The notes below the pieces were generated by a model. That model was not told the origin of the DNA, did no database searches, and worked only from the letters and a program-made list of their open reading frames with translations. From Odontesthes bonariensis (lineage: Eukaryota > Chordata > Actinopteri > Atheriniformes > Atherinopsidae): a stretch of DNA of 64,000 bases. The stretch spans positions 19,304,227 through 19,368,226 of the forward strand of contig NC_134515.1 of NCBI RefSeq assembly GCF_027942865.1. The letters are read 5' to 3'. Of this stretch, positions 59,501 through 64,000 are shown piece by piece (positions within the stretch are counted from its first letter, which is position 1; each line of letters starts with the position of its first letter). The translations under genes were made by a program, and so were the position numbers.

Positions 59501-62500
59501 TTGACAGCCTATCGATATGAGACTGCACCTGGCAACAGGCTGCATGGCTCTGTAACCTGGGACAACATGTATGGACAACATGTAACAATCCAGACAGCCA
59601 CCGCTGAAATATGAGGGAGAGTGCTGTCTGTGTCTAGCAACCCTTTGTAGCACTGTGTTCATATGAGTTTGCACGTTGCATTTGTGTGAGCGCACATGTT
59701 GCATCTTGGTGACACAGTTCTTGTTAAAACCGAACTGAGCTTTCTGCTTTTCATTAGGGCCATGTTCTCAATCTGCTTGTTTTCATTGTTTGACACCATA
59801 CTTAGATTTGGTTTCTTTCCTTATTCTTCCACAGGCTTTTTAAGTTAGACTTTCCAGTTTACTTAATTACTTTCAAACATGACGCAAAGCCCAGCTGGTC
59901 AAGTTACCCATCATGTCTACCTAGTCTGCATGTGCCACCACTTAACCAATATAAATAAATCTAATTTTGCTCCCCGGATAAGTCCTGTGTGACCCTATAC
60001 GCTATGTTTCTATTCAGTTCCAGGAAACAATATAGCTAACTGTGAATTTTTTGTCTGCACATGTTTTTGCTTCGTTTTCAACCAGGCATATGTAGGAAGA
60101 AGTAGGTCAGAGTTTTGGCTTGAAAAAAGCTTTTACATAAGAGAAACAGAGCTTTCGATTTGTTTTTCATGTTGTTATTCTTGTTGCCTTTTCTGACTGT
60201 TCTGTGGTGTTTCCTAACCAATCCAGCCCAGATCAGCCAGTATATGTCATTTGTTTGTGTATGTGTGTGTGTGCGTGTGTGTATTATCAGTGTGCGCGGT
60301 TGTAAAAACACAGCCTGACTGAGATGTATCAGTAACAGGGAAGTGGAAGGAGCTAAGCTGGCAGCTGAGAGAGGAGGAAAGAGCTACGGTATATAAACAG
60401 GAGCTCTGTGTGTTTTCTTTGCTTTTTCTTTTTTTTTTTTTTTTTTTTACTTTCATCCCAAACAGCTCAAGTAGGCACAGGCTGGTGTGCATGTTTAAGT
60501 GTGTGTCTACCTAGATGGTAGTCATACTCACATGTTTAATAAAGAGCTGAGCCAGCCTCTCTGGCTCTGCCAAACACTTCTCCAGCTCTCCCAGGAAGTA
60601 GCTAAAGGGAGAAAACACACAAACACAATCACCCCCCAAAGCGGAAGTTGAGATTTGCCTCCTGAACTTTTGTTCTTTCGTCTTCCACTCAGAAAGAAAC
60701 ACACTACTATGCAGATTTTCTGTTTTCCTTAACCTTTATCTGCATTTGAAACACATTTCTTGAAACACATGTTTTTACAAATAATGGACTCACTCTTTAT
60801 GCCAGTCAAATATTTGATGAATGTTCCCGAAAACAATCTTGTCTTTTCCCTTAATGTCCTCTGGCACACCTTTAGAGCTCATTGTGGCCATGTAGCCCTG
60901 CAAGGAAGAACAGAGTTGCTGATGTTTGCCTGTTCAATTCCATCAACAACAAAAAAAATGCTCAATGATCTTTCAATACTATAAAGTTAAGTTGTTACAC
61001 CAAAGAGGAGCAAGAACTCGTCAGACAATACTGAGCTTTTATTATCTCTCAGATGGCTACAGGTCTTCTCTGAACCAAAATATCTGCCGTTATTTAAGGC
61101 AACAGGAGATTGAAAGCCCTGCAACACAATACTCCTCAAGCTTATAATTCAGAAAATCTGCTTAAGGCTGGAGACGGTGGGATAGAGGCAGACCAAAGTG
61201 TTAAGCAAAGTGGAGGGATTGTGATGATTAGGATTTAGAGCTCTCTTTGACAGACTGGGTGGATGACTGAGTCAGTACAGATTGTGTATTCTTAGCTGGC
61301 AGACTGTGAGTTTTACCTCCACTATGAGCCCCAGGTCTGCCACATAGTGCTTCTCTGTCTCAATGAGCTCCTGCAGTACATACCTGTGAAGACATCAATG
61401 AAGAAAGATTAGTATTAAGATTTAAAGTCATCCATCCATCCATCCATCCATCCATCCATTTTCTATACCCGCTGAATCCGTCGGTCGGGTCGCGGGGGGG
61501 CTGGAGCCTATCCCAGCGGTCAATGGGCGAGAGGCAGGGTACACTCTGGACAGGCCGCCAGTGATTTAAACTCATAATAACAGTTTATTTTACCATTTTT
61601 AAAGGGCTTTTTCTTGCCAATTTTTCCAGAATTGGAACAAGAACAGATTTCCGTTTTATTTCAAATTCCTGAAAAGAGCAAGATTATTTGGTGAGTTTGG
61701 TGAAAGTTAAAGGTAAAATGGAGACAGCATTCAGCTGGTGCACTTCCAATCAAACAACTACAATGAATTTACAGAACTAGCAAAGTTATTTAATTCAGCG
61801 AACAGCAGATCAGCTGAACACACATAACATGCACTCCATGTTTTCAGTGACTATCAACTGCTTCTTTAAGACCCTCCACTAAACGTGAGTAGCAGTAGAG
61901 GACTGTGAGAGGCTGAAAGCCACACCAAGTTCCAGTTGGGTACCTTGATTTAAATTGCAATACCTCAGTTGCTGTGATAGTTGTGCCAAGTGACTTAATA
62001 TTTCCTGGCTGTTTGTACATATACATTCGTCTATTAATACATTCATTCAATTCCTGTGATCAAGAGACCTCCAGAAGAACTGGTGGGGATATCTCTAATA
62101 AATTGGGATTATTTCCCTTTTTATCCATCTTCTGTCTTTCCCTGTGATGGACTAGCGACCTGTCCATGGGATAGGCTCTAGCACAACCCATCCAGTTGGC
62201 ACAACCAAATAAATGAATGAATATTTGTCTCTTTTCTTTGCCTTTCTCTGTAGCCGTTCTTCTAATCTAATTCTACTATAGTGAGTGTATTATCGGGGAG
62301 CCGAAAAAGTGCAGTGTCTTGGTACTAATTTCTGTGTCTTCTGCTATTCTGTGGGTTAGGGTTAGTGTACAACATTGGTCTAAGCCAACCCTGTTGCTAA
62401 GCAACACTATCAAATGCACAGCCTGGGCTTTCATGCTTGATTTGTGACCTTACAGATAAAGTCTTCAATTCAGAAAACATGCCTGTGACAACAGGCACAC

Positions 62501-63325
62501 ATACTAGTTTCTCTATATTTTGTCAAAAATGTTCCCTGAAACTAAACAATATAGACCTTGAAGCTGTGGTGATAGTGGCTTATCTGTGCTGCTGGTTGAG
62601 GATGTGAGAGAACTTACCCTTTAGAATTTGTTCCTTTATGAGCCTTGTTTTAACATCGGATTTGTAGAGTCATAATAGGAAAAGCACCGGCAATATAGTA
62701 ACAGTGATCATTTCAAGTGTCCCAATCAGACAATTACAGCATTTACAGCTGTGTTTTTCCTAGTGTGACATGGCCATACACTGCCTGTACAAATTCCATC
62801 TCGATAAACCGATCTTATTGGAGAATCCTCAAGATGACTCGGTTGGTCACAAGTAGGAATGTTCTTTTGAAACTGGAGTTTGTTTGTTTTTAAACTAGCA
62901 GAACCTGGAAAATTAAAAAGATGTAAGATGGGTAGTGTTTTGTTTGTGACTTTGGCTGGAAATATTGATTCAGTATTCTAGGCTGACATTTGGCACTGAT
63001 GATGTATCCAACATAATGACCATCGACCCAATCACTTGGTTTTTATATTCTTGTAACAACCAGCTAGAAAACCCTTTGTGGTTAAATCCTCCCAGGACAT
63101 TTGTTTTGAGAATGCAAGACAACAATAATGCAATGAGAAATGTTTTAAAAGGTTAATTCTATTGAAGGTGTTTGGGTGTGTGTACTGTTGAAACACATAC
63201 ATGCTTTTCTCTAAGGCACTTTTTCTCTTCTCCTCAGTGTCACCCGCAGCTGACCATTGGCTGGAGGTGTCATCCATCAAGACCGACCCGCTGTCATCTG
63301 GCAGAACACTGGTGGACTGAGTGTC
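53533..63325 (-). CDS. arhgef25: Rho guanine nucleotide exchange factor 25 (p63RhoGEF/GEFT), 5' end outside window
   Basis: Thirteen coding exons join in frame on the minus strand: 63325-63201, 61383-61317, 60897-60794, 60601-60532, 58609-58520, 58158-58066, 57622-57572, 57485-57408, 57307-57116, 56860-56680, 54948-54719, 54549-54415, 53658-53533. They give 513 aa. Numbering this partial protein from its first residue, the DH domain spans about 38-215 ([18 protein letters not shown]; the conserved helix [20 protein letters not shown] at 164-183). The PH domain spans about 225-345 ([55 protein letters not shown]). The tail has [12 protein letters not shown] and ends QLAEDDF. The [13 protein letters not shown] junction and the tail match ARHGEF25 better than TRIO or KALRN, which would continue into further domains. 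The protein is an exchange factor for RhoA activated by G-alpha-q, with the PH domain inhibitory until it binds. The N-terminal exons, which can carry palmitoylated cysteines, are off the right edge. An L2-like LINE sits in one intron. Confidence 0.93.
55470..56392 (+). mobile_element. L2-like LINE, 5'-truncated and decayed
   Basis: The 5' part keeps traces of reverse transcriptase C-terminal coding in shifting frames: [43 protein letters not shown] and [18 protein letters not shown], followed by [18 protein letters not shown] and a stop. The 3' UTR has TTCTGCCAAAGGTTACTTCC and TGTTAAAAAGGGACTAATTG, and ends GCTATATAGATGG with a GAATTGAATT tail, as in fish L2-type elements. It lies antisense in the arhgef25 intron between 54948 and 56680. 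Confidence 0.75.
60250..60283. repeat. (GT)n microsatellite
   Basis: Imperfect GT run in an arhgef25 intron. Confidence 0.8.
60421..60450. repeat. Poly(T) tract
   Basis: A T-rich run with nearly 20 uninterrupted T in an arhgef25 intron. Confidence 0.8.
61432..61565 (-). repeat. 3' part of the SINE-type repeat, reverse
   Basis: CATC repeats (about seven), then TTTTCTATACCCGCTGAATC, GGGGCTGGAGCCTATCCCAG and GGCGAGAGGCAGGGTACACT. This is the reverse complement of the 3' end of the family seen at 38535-38875, and it is better preserved here. Confidence 0.7.
62128..62222 (+). repeat. Short fragment of the same repeat family
   Basis: CCCTGTGATGGACTAGCGAC, CTGTCCATGGGATAGGCTCT and a terminal AATGAATGAATA tail. 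It is diverged. Confidence 0.55.
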
Positions 63326-64000
63326 CTGTGGAGGCAGAGACAAGCAGGCAGAGATTGTTTATCGAAGGTCCAGTGCCAGTAATGTGGATCCTACCAGGAA
63401 TAAAGTAAACAAAGGGAGATAAAGAGCAGGAGAGCAATGGTAATGATGCAGGTTGCCAAGGTGACTAAGGGGTGTAGACAGGCATAAGGAACATAGATTG
63501 AAAGATAAAAAGATCAGAATCAGATTGTAGCTGTTAATGATCCAGGCTGAGCCACATATAAAAGAACGAATGAAGAAATAGTTAGAGGGAGCAAAAGGCT
63601 CCACAGTTGATGGCAAAGACAAAACTATAAATGTTCTTGGTGTAGTGGGGGCTTCAAGTGAAGAGGCATACAACACAACACAATAGCCACAGTGACAATG
63701 TATTTCTGAAGTGTGAATCAATAAATTGTTTTGAAATTTGGGAATCAAATACATATTTAAATAAATCACACATTCCTTGTGGTTTTGTTTTTTCATACCA
63801 CTACTCTACACGCGTCAACATCTGTAAGTATGGTCTTGGTAGTTTCAGTGCACACAGGATAAAACCAAGGTTACAGAAACCTGATCAATTGTGTTCTTGT
63901 GTTGTATACATGACCTCCCTTTCATGCTTTTTCCTGGAATTGATATATTTTCCCATGTGGGGCTCATGGGCAAATATAGAGTTATTGTGCTTACTACAGT
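63326..64000. other. arhgef25 intron at the right edge
   Basis: The next arhgef25 exon upstream is not found here. A minus-strand open frame at 63796-63359 overlaps but shows no similarity I can recognise. The rest is treated as intron. Confidence 0.5.

Noticed and set aside
61432..61460. CRISPR-like short repeats
   Set aside because: This is a simple CATC microsatellite at the end of a dispersed repeat, with no spacers; the window is eukaryotic.
63359..63796. Further upstream arhgef25 exon on the minus strand
   Set aside because: The frame does not resemble the ARHGEF25 N-terminus and lacks fitting splice sites.

Overview
The window is vertebrate nuclear DNA, almost certainly from a teleost fish. 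Genes are split into many short exons with GT-AG introns. Repeats are of fish type (PIF/Harbinger, L2-like LINE tails, hAT-like and piggyBac-like MITEs, a tRNA-like SINE-type repeat). The gene set matches human 12q13-q14 microsynteny. The base composition is AT-rich and there are no prokaryotic signals.

Four protein-coding genes can be read exon by exon. Positions 7.6-13.8 kb (+) hold b4galnt1 (GM2/GD2 synthase, 10 coding exons, 528 aa). Positions 17.8-22.7 kb (-) hold slc26a10 (SLC26 anion-transporter family, 18 coding exons, 691 aa). Positions 48.5-50.0 kb (+) hold an Sp5-type zinc-finger factor, best called sp5l (2 exons, 362 aa). Positions 53.5-63.3 kb (-) hold arhgef25 (p63RhoGEF/GEFT; the last 13 coding exons, 513 aa, with the 5' end beyond the right edge). 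In human the order is ARHGEF25-SLC26A10-B4GALNT1, so the block is conserved, but here an Sp5-like gene and a gene-poor interval of about 25 kb lie inside it.

Region by region: 1-7.6 kb is intergenic and repeat-rich, with a decayed Harbinger element carrying a broken transposase and a Myb/SANT-like exon, plus a retroelement fragment. Inside and just after b4galnt1 is a direct duplication: exon 8 (the DxD exon) and the first part of intron 8 recur just after the stop codon as a pseudo-exon. From 22.8 to 48.2 kb no gene is recognised; there is an LTR-like block, a piggyBac-like MITE, a SINE-type repeat, two unidentified open patches, and candidate Wnt-responsive sites nearer sp5l. At 51.2-51.7 kb there is a possible 3'-terminal exon of an unidentified + strand gene, ending tail-to-tail with arhgef25. 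An L2-like LINE lies in an arhgef25 intron.

The genes do not form a pathway. b4galnt1 makes complex gangliosides in the Golgi, slc26a10 is a membrane anion-transporter homologue, sp5l is a developmental transcription factor of the Wnt-target Sp5 class, and arhgef25 links G-alpha-q to RhoA. The link between them is conserved linkage. All splice sites were read by eye from reading-frame continuity and family similarity; no search was run.
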